From NCBI GenBank assembly GCA_019638385.1, contig JAHBTW010000012.1, forward strand, positions 62,001 through 126,000: a stretch of 64,000 nt of DNA. Direction: 5' to 3'. Below are positions 15,409 through 24,078 of the stretch, one piece after another (positions within the stretch are counted from its first letter, which is position 1; each line of letters opens with the position of its first letter). The notes beneath the pieces were generated by a model. That model saw nothing but the letters and a program-made list of their open reading frames with translations. It was not told the origin of the DNA and ran no database searches. Source of the stretch: Saprospiraceae bacterium (GTDB taxonomy: Bacteria; Bacteroidota; Bacteroidia; Chitinophagales; Saprospiraceae). The translations under genes were made by a program, and so were the position numbers.

Positions 15409-16200
15409 ATGGATTCAAAAAAGAAGTTTTACATCCTGCTGGCAGTGATACTCCTCGTGTTGTTGGCCGATCAATGCGTCAAGATTTGGGTCAAAACCAA
15501 CATGTCTATCGGCGAGGAATTTTATATGTTCGGCCAGGACTGGGCCGTCATTCACTTTGTGGAAAATAACGGCATGGCCTTCGGTCTTACATTCGGCGGG
15601 GAATACGGAAAATTGGCGCTCAGCCTGTTCCGCATCACGGCGGTGGTATTATTGGGTTTTTACCTTCGTTGGCTGTTGAGAGAAAAAGCGCCGGTCATTC
15701 TTTTGACGGGGTTCGGCCTCATCCTGGCCGGCGCGCTGGGCAACATCATTGACAGCGCCTTTTACGGGCTGCTCTTTTCAGAATCTACTTTTCACGACGA
15801 TCCGGCCATGTTTTTGCCCCCGGAAGGCGGGTATGCGAGTTTCCTGCACGGCAAAGTGGTGGATATGCTCTACTTCCCGATAGCGGAAGGGTATTTCCCG
15901 GAGTGGTTTCCGGTGTGGAGCGGCGAGCCTTATTTGTTTTTCCGGCCCGTTTTCAATATTGCCGATATGGCCATCTCCATCGGCGTTATCTTCATACTGG
16001 TGTTGCATGTATTCTTCAGTAAACACATACACCTTGCCGGCGCCGTTGAAGCCGCTGCTCCTACAGAAGAATTGATGCCGGCTGTGCCCGAAATGACCTA
16101 TACCACAGACAGCACCGCATCGGATTATCCCGACCCGCCGGCAGAGGCGGAGCAGCAAAACGATCAAACTGCCGGGAATTCCGATACGCCTTCTGCCTAA
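15409..16200 (+). CDS. lspA: Lipoprotein signal peptidase II with C-terminal extension
   Basis: 263 residues; typical LspA is about 160-180. It cleaves the signal peptide of prolipoproteins in the inner membrane. The catalytic aspartates are D115 (GALGNIID) and D186 (FNIADMAI); membrane segments cover roughly 7-22, 70-88, 97-113 and 186-207. A loop of about 50 residues between D115 and FRPVFNIAD is longer than in E. coli, and residues 210-263 form a hydrophilic Glu/Pro/Thr-rich tail absent from most homologues. The stop overlaps that of the convergent ArsR gene by 4 bp. Confidence 0.92.
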   Translation: MDSKKKFYILLAVILLVLLADQCVKIWVKTNMSIGEEFYMFGQDWAVIHFVENNGMAFGLTFGGEYGKLALSLFRITAVVLLGFYLRWLLREKAPVILLTGFGLILAGALGNIIDSAFYGLLFSESTFHDDPAMFLPPEGGYASFLHGKVVDMLYFPIAEGYFPEWFPVWSGEPYLFFRPVFNIADMAISIGVIFILVLHVFFSKHIHLAGAVEAAAPTEELMPAVPEMTYTTDSTASDYPDPPAEAEQQNDQTAGNSDTPSA

Positions 16201-16514
16201 ACCGGCTGCTCGTTCTGCATGAACTGCCGGATGTAGTCCACGGCGCGGCCTACTTTTTCGTAATCAACCTGATAGTGTACGAATTTTCCTTCGCGGCGTG
16301 TCACGACCAAACCTACGGAGCGAAGAATCTTCAGGTGTTGCGAGGTAATGGATTGCTCCAAACTCAATGCATTGTAAATCTTGTTGACGTTTATGCTTTC
16401 GTGTTGGTCTATAAACCCCAACAATTGAATCCGCAGCGGATGCGCCAATGCGCGCAACAACTCCAATGAATCCTGGAGTTTGTCATTGTTAATGCTGACT
16501 TTGGCCTTACTCAT
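16197..16514 (-). CDS. ArsR-family transcriptional regulator
   Basis: 105 residues from the ATG at 16514; the frame is open to 16619, but the extra segment overlaps the upstream gene and lacks homology. A winged helix-turn-helix is clear: LRALAHPLRIQLLGFI, then the recognition helix SITSQHLKILRSVGLV and the wing REGKFVHYQV. No ArsR-type cysteine metal site (CVC) is present, so metal sensing is unlikely. It lies 97 bp downstream of a second regulator of the same type. Confidence 0.88.
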   Translation of the reverse strand: MSKAKVSINNDKLQDSLELLRALAHPLRIQLLGFIDQHESINVNKIYNALSLEQSITSQHLKILRSVGLVVTRREGKFVHYQVDYEKVGRAVDYIRQFMQNEQPV

Positions 16515-16611
16515 AGTACGGTGTGGTGTAGTATTCAACAAAGGGAGAAAAAAGTTACAATCTGCATGGGGGGCATACAGGGGGGAAAGCAACGATGACA
16601 AAGGGTTCCTA

Positions 16612-16950
16612 TTACGCAAGCAGTTCTTCCACCAATTGGGATATCTGCGCCAAGCGACCCTTATTCAGATGGTAATGGATGAACTTGCCGTTGCGCTCCG
16701 TGTAAACGATGCCCGCACGGCGCAAAATCGCCAGGTGTTGCGATGCAACCGACTGCTCCAAGCGCAGTTTCACGAAGATGTCCGTTACGTTCATGCCATC
16801 TTCTTCCTCCAACAGGGTGATGATGCGTTGACGCAGTTTGTGATTGACGGCTCTCAGAACAAGAACCGCTTTCCGAAGCTCGGCGTAGTCGAGTTGTACA
16901 TCGTAGTTTCCCTTCTTTAGTACAACAGCTTCGTTTTTTTGCTTTCTCAT
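16612..16950 (-). CDS. ArsR-family transcriptional regulator (second copy)
   Basis: 112 residues with the same architecture as the gene downstream: VNHKLRQRIITLLEE, recognition helix SVASQHLAILRRAGIV, wing ERNGKFIHYHL. The two share many identical positions, indicating an old tandem duplication. Metal-binding cysteines are absent. A strong promoter lies about 105 bp upstream. No metal-resistance, efflux or arsenic gene is adjacent, so the targets are unknown; autoregulation is plausible because AT-rich inverted repeats overlap the promoter. Confidence 0.88.
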   Translation of the reverse strand: MRKQKNEAVVLKKGNYDVQLDYAELRKAVLVLRAVNHKLRQRIITLLEEEDGMNVTDIFVKLRLEQSVASQHLAILRRAGIVYTERNGKFIHYHLNKGRLAQISQLVEELLA

Positions 16951-17055
16951 GGCAAATGTTTTTTACAGGCATTATTACCTCTCATAGTAGTTTACAAAGA
17001 CTATACCAAAATTTCTTTAATGTCAAGTTTGGGTAGCTCGTCTCTCATTCAAACT

Positions 17056-17087
17056 GCAAATATAACAAGATATTTCAAATAAACAAA
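17056..17087 (-). promoter_or_regulatory. Promoter of the tandem ArsR genes, with possible operator
   Basis: On the minus strand TTTG (17087-17084) and TATATTTGC (17064-17056) are 19 bp apart, an ideal match. Between the boxes an inverted repeat ATATTT (17070-17075), nine bases, AAATAT (17085-17090) could be a binding site for the encoded regulators. The operator is a guess from symmetry alone. Confidence 0.65.
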
Positions 17088-17135
17088 TATATCAAAAGTT
17101 GTATTTTGTAAAAGAACTCTTTTACGGCCCGCTAT

Positions 17136-17518
17136 TTCTCCACATCGACCGTCAGTTACTTTCTGCAAAACGCCCGTTTTATCCACAGCCGCTAAGATTC
17201 CCTGTTAGAACCCCACTTTTCCAACAAGGTGCTTACCATTTCGTGTGGAGTACCTGCTACTTTCTCTACACGCCGCCGCTAGCAACTCCGGTATGGAGGA
17301 GGAACAAACTACCAAGAACAGAAACGCTCCACAGCATGTGAGTAATTTGCTAAATTATTGATGAAGAATGCCTTGCTTTGTGGATGCCCTGTGGAAAATC
17401 CTGCTTGAAATGGGGAGAATGAAACGGCCAAATTTAGAGCAAAAAAGTTCTATACAAACTAACACCCCTAATGATGAGGGGATTTTTAAAATTTTATTTA
17501 ATTCTATTATTAACAACA
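17136..17518. other. Gene-free region with DnaA-box-like cluster: possible oriC
   Basis: Between the ArsR promoter and ctaA there are about 500 bp without a credible gene. They hold a perfect DnaA box TTATCCACA (17179-17187) and TTTTCCACA on the minus strand (17398-17390), which fits TTWTNCACA. Weaker relatives are at 17136-17144 (one mismatch), 17244-17252 and 17379-17387 (two mismatches each). An AT-rich tract, about 17483-17518, stands to the right where an unwinding element would be. Most genes to the left point left, and the first two genes to the right point right. rsmG and parA, often near bacterial origins, are within 15 kb. dnaA itself is not in the window. Confidence 0.3.
17465..17487 (+). 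terminator. Possible terminator upstream of ctaA
   Basis: CCCCT (17465-17469), seven-base loop, AGGGG (17477-17481), then A and five Ts. The stem is only 5 bp and no transcript ending here is known; it may simply belong to the AT-rich tract. Confidence 0.3.
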
Positions 17519-17605
17519 GTTCAGTTGGGTGGAAAACGCGCATTCGGACTGAACAAAGGCCGCTAAATTTGTTTCTTCATACATTCGGCGATTAGATACA
17601 TCATT

Positions 17606-18691
17606 ATGAGCGAAGATACTTTTTCCGGCGAAAGCCGAAGACCTTTCCGGCAGGCCGTCAAGGTGTGGCTGTACATTGGCCTGGTGATGATTTTTGTGCA
17701 AATTGTAGTGGGGGGCATCACCCGCCTCACCGGCTCCGGTTTGTCCATTACCAAATGGGAGATCGTAATGGGCACGGTACCGCCGCTGAATGCCCCGCAA
17801 TGGGAAGAGGCTTTTCAGTTGTACAAATCTACCCCGCAGTATCAGAAGATCAACGAGGGCATGAGCATGGGCGAGTTCAAATTCATTTATTTTTGGGAAT
17901 ACATCCACCGCCTGTGGGCGCGCAGCATGGGTTTTGTCTTTCTCATTCCATTCCTCTTCTTTTGGCGTAAAGGGGCCATTGAGCCTGCGCTGATGCGACG
18001 GCTCGGCGTCACGGTGCTGCTGGCGGCGGTGGTGGCTATGTTTGGCTGGATCATGGTGGCGAGCGGTCTGGTCAATCGCCCCTGGGTGAATGCCTACAAA
18101 CTCACGCTGCATTTGTCGCTGGCGCTCGTCGTGTATTCTTATCTGTGGTGGACGATCTTGCTTTTTTTTCCACCCAAAACAAATGTTCTCCACACTGCTG
18201 TGTTGAAAAAGTGGGGTTTGGGGCTGCTGATTCTCACTGCGATGCAAATTGCGCTGGGCGGGATGATGTCGGGCATGAAAGCGGGGTTGGTTTATCCCAC
18301 TTGGCCCGATATGAACGGGGAATGGCTGCCGGCGGTACTGCTGGACGGCGCCAACTGGACGGGCTACAACTTTGTGCATTATGACGCCGGACCGTTTATG
18401 AGCGCACTCGTTCACATACTCCATCGATCGGTAGCTTATATATTGACAATCATGGTATTGTGTTTTTTTTTCAAGGCTTTGCCATTGGCCGAACAACCAG
18501 CTCTGCGAGCAGGGCTGCGGGGAATGCTCGTCGTTTTGGCCGGGCAGATATTGTTGGGTATTCTTACTGTGATGAATTGTATCGGTACCATTCCGGTCGG
18601 CCTCGGCGTATTGCATCAGGCAGGGGCGGTATTGCTGCTGACAGTCTTGTTTTACATCTATTTTCAGGTGCGGAAGGTTCGGACAAGTTAA
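17606..18691 (+). CDS. ctaA: Heme A synthase (COX15/CtaA type)
   Basis: 361 residues with eight predicted membrane segments. It oxidises the C8 methyl group of heme O to make heme A for cytochrome oxidase. Matching motifs are GGITRLTGSGLSITKWE, EYIHRLWARSMG with a heme-ligand histidine, LHLSLALVVYSYLWW, and HRSVAYILT and LHQAGAVLLL in the second half. This is the long COX15 type with an insertion after the first helix. A -7-like box TAAATTTG stands at 17564-17571. aat begins 27 bp downstream. Confidence 0.93.
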   Translation: MSEDTFSGESRRPFRQAVKVWLYIGLVMIFVQIVVGGITRLTGSGLSITKWEIVMGTVPPLNAPQWEEAFQLYKSTPQYQKINEGMSMGEFKFIYFWEYIHRLWARSMGFVFLIPFLFFWRKGAIEPALMRRLGVTVLLAAVVAMFGWIMVASGLVNRPWVNAYKLTLHLSLALVVYSYLWWTILLFFPPKTNVLHTAVLKKWGLGLLILTAMQIALGGMMSGMKAGLVYPTWPDMNGEWLPAVLLDGANWTGYNFVHYDAGPFMSALVHILHRSVAYILTIMVLCFFFKALPLAEQPALRAGLRGMLVVLAGQILLGILTVMNCIGTIPVGLGVLHQAGAVLLLTVLFYIYFQVRKVRTS

Positions 18692-18718
18692 TTGTTGAAA
18701 ACTTTGTGGAAAACGCTT

Positions 18719-19423
18719 ATGCCGGTTTTTTGGCTCGATGAAAACCTCTTTTTTCCGCCTCCGGAACATACGGACCGGAGCGGTATCTTGGCCGTCGGGG
18801 GCGACTTATCGCCGGACCGCCTGTTGCTGGCGTACCGGCAAGGCATATTCCCCTGGTTCAACCCCGACGACCCGATTCTGTGGTGGTCGCCCGATCCGCG
18901 TTTTGTACTGTTCCCGGAAGAGTTGAAAATAGCGCGCAGTATGCGCTCGTATTTCAACAACGCCCGGTTCGGCATCAGTCTTGATACCGGTTTTGAAGCG
19001 GTCATCCGGGCTTGCAGCGAGCAGTACCGGCCCGGACAAGGCGGTACCTGGATCACTGAAGATATGATACAAGCCTACTGCGAACTCCACCGCATGGGCT
19101 ATGCGCATTCTGTGGAGGTGTGGCAGGCTGGGCAATTGGTGGCAGGGCTGTACGGCATCGCGTTGGGGCGGGTATTCTTCGGCGAGTCCATGTTCTCTAC
19201 GGTGAACAACGCTTCCAAATACGGCTTCATCGCGCTCGTCAAACGATTGCACCAACTCGGTTTTCGCCTCATTGACTGTCAGCAGGAAACGCCGCACCTG
19301 GCATCGCTCGGAGCGAGGGCTATTTCGCGCGCGCAGTTCATGGAGTTGCTCGGCGAATATGCCCCGGCGCCGGATTTGACCGGAAATTGGGGGGAGATGG
19401 CGGCGTTTCGGGAGATCATCTAA
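18719..19423 (+). CDS. aat: Leucyl/phenylalanyl-tRNA-protein transferase
   Basis: 234 residues from the ATG at 18719; TTG codons nine positions earlier are possible but less likely. It adds Leu or Phe from aminoacyl-tRNA to N-terminal Arg or Lys, marking proteins for the N-degron pathway. Motifs: GILAVGGDLSPDRLLLAYRQ, GIFPWFNPDDPILWWSPDPR, GRVFFGESMFS and LGFRLIDCQQ. It follows ctaA closely on the same strand, and its stop overlaps the stop of convergent maeB by 4 bp. Confidence 0.94.
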   Translation: MPVFWLDENLFFPPPEHTDRSGILAVGGDLSPDRLLLAYRQGIFPWFNPDDPILWWSPDPRFVLFPEELKIARSMRSYFNNARFGISLDTGFEAVIRACSEQYRPGQGGTWITEDMIQAYCELHRMGYAHSVEVWQAGQLVAGLYGIALGRVFFGESMFSTVNNASKYGFIALVKRLHQLGFRLIDCQQETPHLASLGARAISRAQFMELLGEYAPAPDLTGNWGEMAAFREII

Positions 19424-21687
19424 ACATCCACTCCTGCAATAGCCGTAATATTCACAATGTTATTCACTTCCGTATCGCGAGTCACCAAGTGAATCGGCTT
19501 GGCCAAGCCCATGATGATCGGGCCGATGGTGTGGGCGCTGCTGAGTTTGCGCAAGAGTTTCATCCCGATATTGCCCGCATCCAGGTTTGGGAATACCAAC
19601 ACATTGGGGCGCTTTTGTAGCTTGCTGAAAGGGAAGTGCGTTTGCAACAAGTCCATATCTAAGGCTACGTCGGCTTGTATCGGGCCGTCGGCCATGAGAT
19701 CGGGGCGAAGAAGGTTGATGATCTCGACGGCTTTGGCCACTTTAGTCGTCTCCGGCGTGCGCACCGAACCGAAATTGGAAAAAGACAACATGGCCACGCG
19801 CGGCTCAAATTGCATGAGCTTAACCTGATCGGCCGTCATGATGGCAATTTCGGCCAAATCTTCTGCATTTGGATTGACGTTCACTGCGCAATCGGTCAGA
19901 AAAAACAATTGATTTTTGTGTTGCAATAAATACATCCCCGCAGCAAGTCGCCCGCCAGGACGCGGTCCGATGATTTGCAATGCCGGGCGCAATACTTCGG
20001 GGTAATTGACCGTGACACCCGCTACCATCCCGTCGGCATGGCCTTGCTGTACCATCATGACGCCGAAGTAGAAATAATTGCGCATATCGTTTTCGGCGCG
20101 GCTTCTCGTCACACCTTTGCGTTGGCGCATGTTGTAGTATGCCTCTACAAAATCTGCGCGATGCGGATGGTGGCGCGGTTCCACAATTTCGATGCCGGTG
20201 GGGTCGTGGTGCAGCTCTTCAAACAAAGCGAGAATTTCGTTCCGGTTGCGGGCCAGCAAGATGGGCCTGGCAATGCCTTCCCGCACGGCCTCTGTGGCCG
20301 CCCAGATGATTTTGGGGTCGTACCCTTCCGGGAAAACAATTCGGCGGGGCGCTTTTCGGGCGGCAATGTAGATGTTGCGCATCAGCTCCCGCGACCAGTC
20401 CACTTTGCCCAGCAATTGCTCGCGATAGTCGTCCATGTCCAACATGCGGCGCGCTACCCCGCTGTGCATAGCCGCTTCGGCCACGGCGGAAGAGACCCAC
20501 ACCAATACACGCGGGTCGAATGGTTTGGGAATGATGTAATCAGGACCGAAACTCAGGCTTTGCCCGCCGTAAGCGCGTTTCACCTCTTCGGGCACCTCTT
20601 CTTTGGCCAAGCGGGCCAATGCCTGTGCGGCCGCCATTTTCATTGCTTCGTTGATGGTGACGGCCTCCACATCCAAAGCGCCCCTAAAAATGAAAGGAAA
20701 CCCAAGGACATTGTTGACCTGATTGGGGTAGTCGCTGCGGCCGGTGGCGAGGATGGCGTCGGGGCGGGCTTCTCTGGCGAGGGGATAGTCAATTTCGGGA
20801 TCGGGATTGGCCATGGCAAAGATGATGGGTCGTTCGGCCATGGTTTTAATCATTTCCGGATGGAGCAGATCCTTGACGGAAACGCCGCAGAATACATCGG
20901 CGCCGTTCATGGCATCCTCCAAGGTGCGCGCCGGCGTATCGCGGTAAAAGCGGTCTTTGTATTTATTTTTCCCCTCATCGCCGCGGCCTTTCCACAGCAC
21001 GCCTTTGCTGTCGGTCATCAATACATTTTCCGGTTTTACCCCCAGTGCAATGTAGAAATTGGCACAGGCAATACCCGCTGCGCCGGCTCCGGAGAAAACG
21101 ACCTTTACACGCCCGATCTCTTTATCGGCCAGTTCGAGTGCATTGAGCAGCGCCGCGCCGGAAATGATGGCAGTGCCGTGCTGATCGTCGTGGAAAACCG
21201 GAATGTCCATCGTGGCCTTGAGTTGTTCCTCAATATAGAAACACTCCGGCGCTTTAATATCTTCGAGATTGATACCGCCGAAAGTAGGCGAGAGGAGTTG
21301 CACGGTACGGATGATTTCATCGGGGTCGTGGGTGTCTAATTCAATATCGAACACATCCACGTCGGCAAATTTTTTGAAGAGTACGGCTTTGCCCTCCATC
21401 ACGGGTTTGCCGGCAGCAGGGCCTATGTCGCCCAGACCAAGTACGGCCGTACCGTTGGTTACCACTGCCACGAGATTGCCTTTGGCGGTATATCGGCGTA
21501 CGGCGGCGGGGTCGGCCTGAATAGCGAGGCAGGGCGCCGCTACACCGGGCGTATAAGCTAAGCTCAGATCGTGTTGGGTGATGAAAGGTTTGGTGGCTAC
21601 TACCTCCAATTTGCCTTTGCGGCCTTCTTCGTGATAGCGCAATGCGGCCTGATTGAGGGCCTCCTGTTTTTTTGTTTGTTCGGTCAT
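19420..21687 (-). CDS. maeB: NADP-dependent malic enzyme with phosphotransacetylase-like domain
   Basis: 755 residues. Residues 1-430 are the malic enzyme domain, which decarboxylates malate to pyruvate: AYTPGVAAPCLAI, the divalent-cation segment FHDDQHGTA, and the nucleotide-binding VVFSGAGAAGIAC. Residues 440-755 resemble phosphate acetyltransferase (IVFPEGYDPKIIWAATEAV) but serve, in MaeB, mainly in oligomer formation and acetyl-CoA inhibition. The length is that of the bacterial MaeB type. An HD-PycTM gene lies 54 bp upstream on the same strand. Confidence 0.95.
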   Translation of the reverse strand: MTEQTKKQEALNQAALRYHEEGRKGKLEVVATKPFITQHDLSLAYTPGVAAPCLAIQADPAAVRRYTAKGNLVAVVTNGTAVLGLGDIGPAAGKPVMEGKAVLFKKFADVDVFDIELDTHDPDEIIRTVQLLSPTFGGINLEDIKAPECFYIEEQLKATMDIPVFHDDQHGTAIISGAALLNALELADKEIGRVKVVFSGAGAAGIACANFYIALGVKPENVLMTDSKGVLWKGRGDEGKNKYKDRFYRDTPARTLEDAMNGADVFCGVSVKDLLHPEMIKTMAERPIIFAMANPDPEIDYPLAREARPDAILATGRSDYPNQVNNVLGFPFIFRGALDVEAVTINEAMKMAAAQALARLAKEEVPEEVKRAYGGQSLSFGPDYIIPKPFDPRVLVWVSSAVAEAAMHSGVARRMLDMDDYREQLLGKVDWSRELMRNIYIAARKAPRRIVFPEGYDPKIIWAATEAVREGIARPILLARNRNEILALFEELHHDPTGIEIVEPRHHPHRADFVEAYYNMRQRKGVTRSRAENDMRNYFYFGVMMVQQGHADGMVAGVTVNYPEVLRPALQIIGPRPGGRLAAGMYLLQHKNQLFFLTDCAVNVNPNAEDLAEIAIMTADQVKLMQFEPRVAMLSFSNFGSVRTPETTKVAKAVEIINLLRPDLMADGPIQADVALDMDLLQTHFPFSKLQKRPNVLVFPNLDAGNIGMKLLRKLSSAHTIGPIIMGLAKPIHLVTRDTEVNNIVNITAIAGVDV

Positions 21688-21741
21688 GGCTTTTGTATTT
21701 AAAGCTCTGACCGGCGCAGTTTTGCCTGATCCGGTGCAGGG

Positions 21742-22896
21742 CTACATTCCGTAAAGTAAATAGGCGACTACGAAAATCATCACAGTCAGCCCGATTCCTG
21801 TCACGAACACGGTATAGCAGGTGCGCAATTGGGTGTATTTTCGTCCGAGAGATTTTCCAAGAAAAAAGAGGTCGCGCATGATGGCGCTGTCCAATCTTGA
21901 TTCATCGGCTACAATATGGAGCATACCTTCTCGGTATTCTTCGAATGACATTTTGAAAAAATTGCCAAAAAAGAAGAGGTTGGCTTTGCCCTCCCGAACG
22001 GCTTCCCGGTTGGTGTAGCCGGTCATTTTGATGGGGCGGGTGGCCAAGGTGGCAAAAAACATGGAGGTGAGGCAAGTGGCCAGCAAAGTGCCCATCGGTG
22101 CGAGCAGGTAAAGGTGCTCGCGTACATAAGTAGCGGCCAGCGGCATGGCGATGGTAATGATAATGGCATTGATACTGAGCATGATATTGGCCTTGTTGTC
22201 GGCTAAGTTGCTCAGGTCAATGTGGTTGCGCAGGGAGGTTTTAAACATCATTTGCGCGCTTCGGGTACCGGTCACACGGCCCTCATCAAGGGTTTCTGTT
22301 TTTTCTTTCACCAATTTTTTAAGCGCTTTCTGATTGGCAGTTTTTTGAGCATCCCACAGTTCGCGGGCCGCGTGGGTATAATAGCTGTGGCTTTTTATGA
22401 ACCCGTGGTTGAGTTCGTGCCATTCCCGATCGCTGTATTCCTGCCCCAGAAACTCCTTCCACTCATATCGGAGCGATTCCACGGCGAGCAGGTAATCCTG
22501 CGCTGCTAAGTGGGAGAGGTCGGCATCGCGCAGCAGCATCTCCAGCAGCGATTCCGGCTGATTGGTGATTTTTGTAGCTTCTATACAACCCAATACGAGT
22601 GCGGTTCTTTCTGTGGGATAGCCTTCCTTTTTGAGGAGTTTTTCAGCAATGCGACATCCCGATGCTTCGTGTTCTTCATATCCCTCGGTGTAGCCGCAGT
22701 CGTGCAGCAGCGCTGCCAACTCAAGTACCTCGCAGTCTTCCGGCGAAAGTTGGGCGCGTTCGGCCAATGCCATACTCGCATCGCGCACGGCAAGGGTGTG
22801 TTGAAGATGATGATAAGTATATCGGCCGTCGAGTTTTTCGGTCAGCAGTCGGGATACATATTTTTCAACATTAGATATTACGGCAGATCGCTCCAT
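21742..22896 (-). CDS. HD-domain protein fused to a PycTM membrane effector domain
   Basis: 384 residues from the ATG at 22896 (open to 22968 without homology). Residues 20-190 are an HD phosphohydrolase domain: H33, then LLHDCGYTEGYEEHE with H65-D66, and LLRDADLSHLA with the last metal-binding aspartate. Residues 220-384 match the PycTM (former DUF5706) domain: SLRNHIDLSNLADNKANIML followed by three or four membrane segments. PycTM proteins are the membrane-damaging effectors of Pycsar anti-phage defence, activated by cyclic pyrimidines. No cyclase gene adjoins this one. An HD-PycTM protein could break down and sense a nucleotide on its own; this is inference. A -7 box (TATGTTTGC, 22938-22930) lies 34 bp upstream. 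Confidence 0.8.
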   Translation of the reverse strand: MERSAVISNVEKYVSRLLTEKLDGRYTYHHLQHTLAVRDASMALAERAQLSPEDCEVLELAALLHDCGYTEGYEEHEASGCRIAEKLLKKEGYPTERTALVLGCIEATKITNQPESLLEMLLRDADLSHLAAQDYLLAVESLRYEWKEFLGQEYSDREWHELNHGFIKSHSYYTHAARELWDAQKTANQKALKKLVKEKTETLDEGRVTGTRSAQMMFKTSLRNHIDLSNLADNKANIMLSINAIIITIAMPLAATYVREHLYLLAPMGTLLATCLTSMFFATLATRPIKMTGYTNREAVREGKANLFFFGNFFKMSFEEYREGMLHIVADESRLDSAIMRDLFFLGKSLGRKYTQLRTCYTVFVTGIGLTVMIFVVAYLLYGM

Positions 22897-23087
22897 AGTC
22901 GCATTTTCCTTCAGCGAGGGATAAGTCCGGCAAACATACGCATACCCCTGCTTATTTGCAGAGTGCATAAGTCACTTTTAATCATACAAAAAAGTCACCG
23001 TTTATGGTACGGTAGGCTCCGGTGCAAAAACAAGCAGGAAAACCATGCGGATTTGCCCCGGAACTTCTATTTTTACTGAAAAAAGAA

Positions 23088-23999
23088 ATGAAACCACTTT
23101 GGGGTATTGATCTCGGCGGCACGAAAATAGAGGGTGTCGTCATCGAAAGCAGCGAAAATCCTAAGGTCATTGCCCGGCTTCGGGTACCGACCGAACAAGC
23201 CGGGGGCTACGACCACATCATCGGACAAATCAAAAAACTCATCGGACTCCTGGAAGAGGCTTCCGGTCTGCGGCCGGAGCGCATCGGTATGGGAACGCCC
23301 GGTACCATTGACCCGCCGACACAATTGATGAAAAATTGCAACACGACGGCCCTTAATCACCAACCCCTCCACCGCGACCTTGAAACAGCCCTGCAAATGC
23401 CCTTCGTCATGGCCAATGATGCCAACTGTTTTGCCGTGGCAGAAGCGCGTTTCGGAGCAGTTCGCGACAAAGTGCCCAACGCAAAAGTGGTATTCGGGGT
23501 CATTCTCGGCACCGGCGTAGGTGGCGGAGTGGTCGTGAACGGAAAAGTGCTCAACGGCCTGCAAGGTATTGCCGGCGAGTGGGGCCACAATATTTTGGAT
23601 GAATCGGGCGGCCCCTGCTACTGCGGCCGCAATGGCTGCGTGGAAACGATTATCTCCGGCCCGTCATTGGAGCGGCACTATACCCAACTGACCGGCACCC
23701 GATTGAAGTTGGCTGAAATCGTTGCCCGCCAATATGCCGGCGAAGACCCTGCAGCCGCCCAAACCCTCAACCGGCTTATACAATACTGGGGCAAAGCGAT
23801 TGCGTACGTCATCAACATCCTCGACCCCGATGCTATCGTCATTGGCGGCGGTGTGGGCAATATTGATCTGCTCTATTCTCAGGAAGGTATTGAAGCGGTA
23901 AAACGCAATGTATTTAACCCTCGCTTAGATACGCTTTTTCTGAAACCTCATCTGGGCGATAGCGCAGGTGTGTTCGGTGCGGCACTGCTGGCGGAATAG
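23088..23999 (+). CDS. ROK-family sugar kinase
   Basis: 303 residues from the ATG at 23088, where MKPLWGIDLGGTKIEG begins as in other ROK proteins; the frame is open upstream without match. It has the phosphate-binding DLGGTK, the GTGVGGGVVVNG motif, and a zinc site GHNILDESGG with CYCGRNGCVET. No DNA-binding domain is present, so it is a kinase, not a repressor. Likely substrates are glucose or N-acetyl sugars; the sequence does not decide which. Confidence 0.9.
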   Translation: MKPLWGIDLGGTKIEGVVIESSENPKVIARLRVPTEQAGGYDHIIGQIKKLIGLLEEASGLRPERIGMGTPGTIDPPTQLMKNCNTTALNHQPLHRDLETALQMPFVMANDANCFAVAEARFGAVRDKVPNAKVVFGVILGTGVGGGVVVNGKVLNGLQGIAGEWGHNILDESGGPCYCGRNGCVETIISGPSLERHYTQLTGTRLKLAEIVARQYAGEDPAAAQTLNRLIQYWGKAIAYVINILDPDAIVIGGGVGNIDLLYSQEGIEAVKRNVFNPRLDTLFLKPHLGDSAGVFGAALLAE

Positions 24000-24078
24000 G
24001 CCGGATGCCGGAAGAATTTAATAACCTCCGCCCTTGGTTTGCACACGTTTGCTTACCTTCGGGAAAAAATTAGAAGCC

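Noticed and set aside
17099..17341. 80-codon plus-strand frame in the possible origin region
   Set aside because: Composition is not protein-like and the DnaA-box-like sequences explain the region better.
19975..21339. Long plus-strand frame of 454 codons inside maeB
   Set aside because: It is the opposite-strand shadow of a clearly conserved malic enzyme and reads as low-similarity His/Gly/Val-rich sequence, as do the other long antisense frames in the window (for example 17510-18769 across ctaA and 7258-8061 across ileS).
21742..22896. A Pycsar defence operon
   Set aside because: The PycTM protein has no adjacent cyclase; the class III cyclase at 51746-53155 is 29 kb away and looks like an ATP-using membrane receptor, not a Pycsar cyclase.
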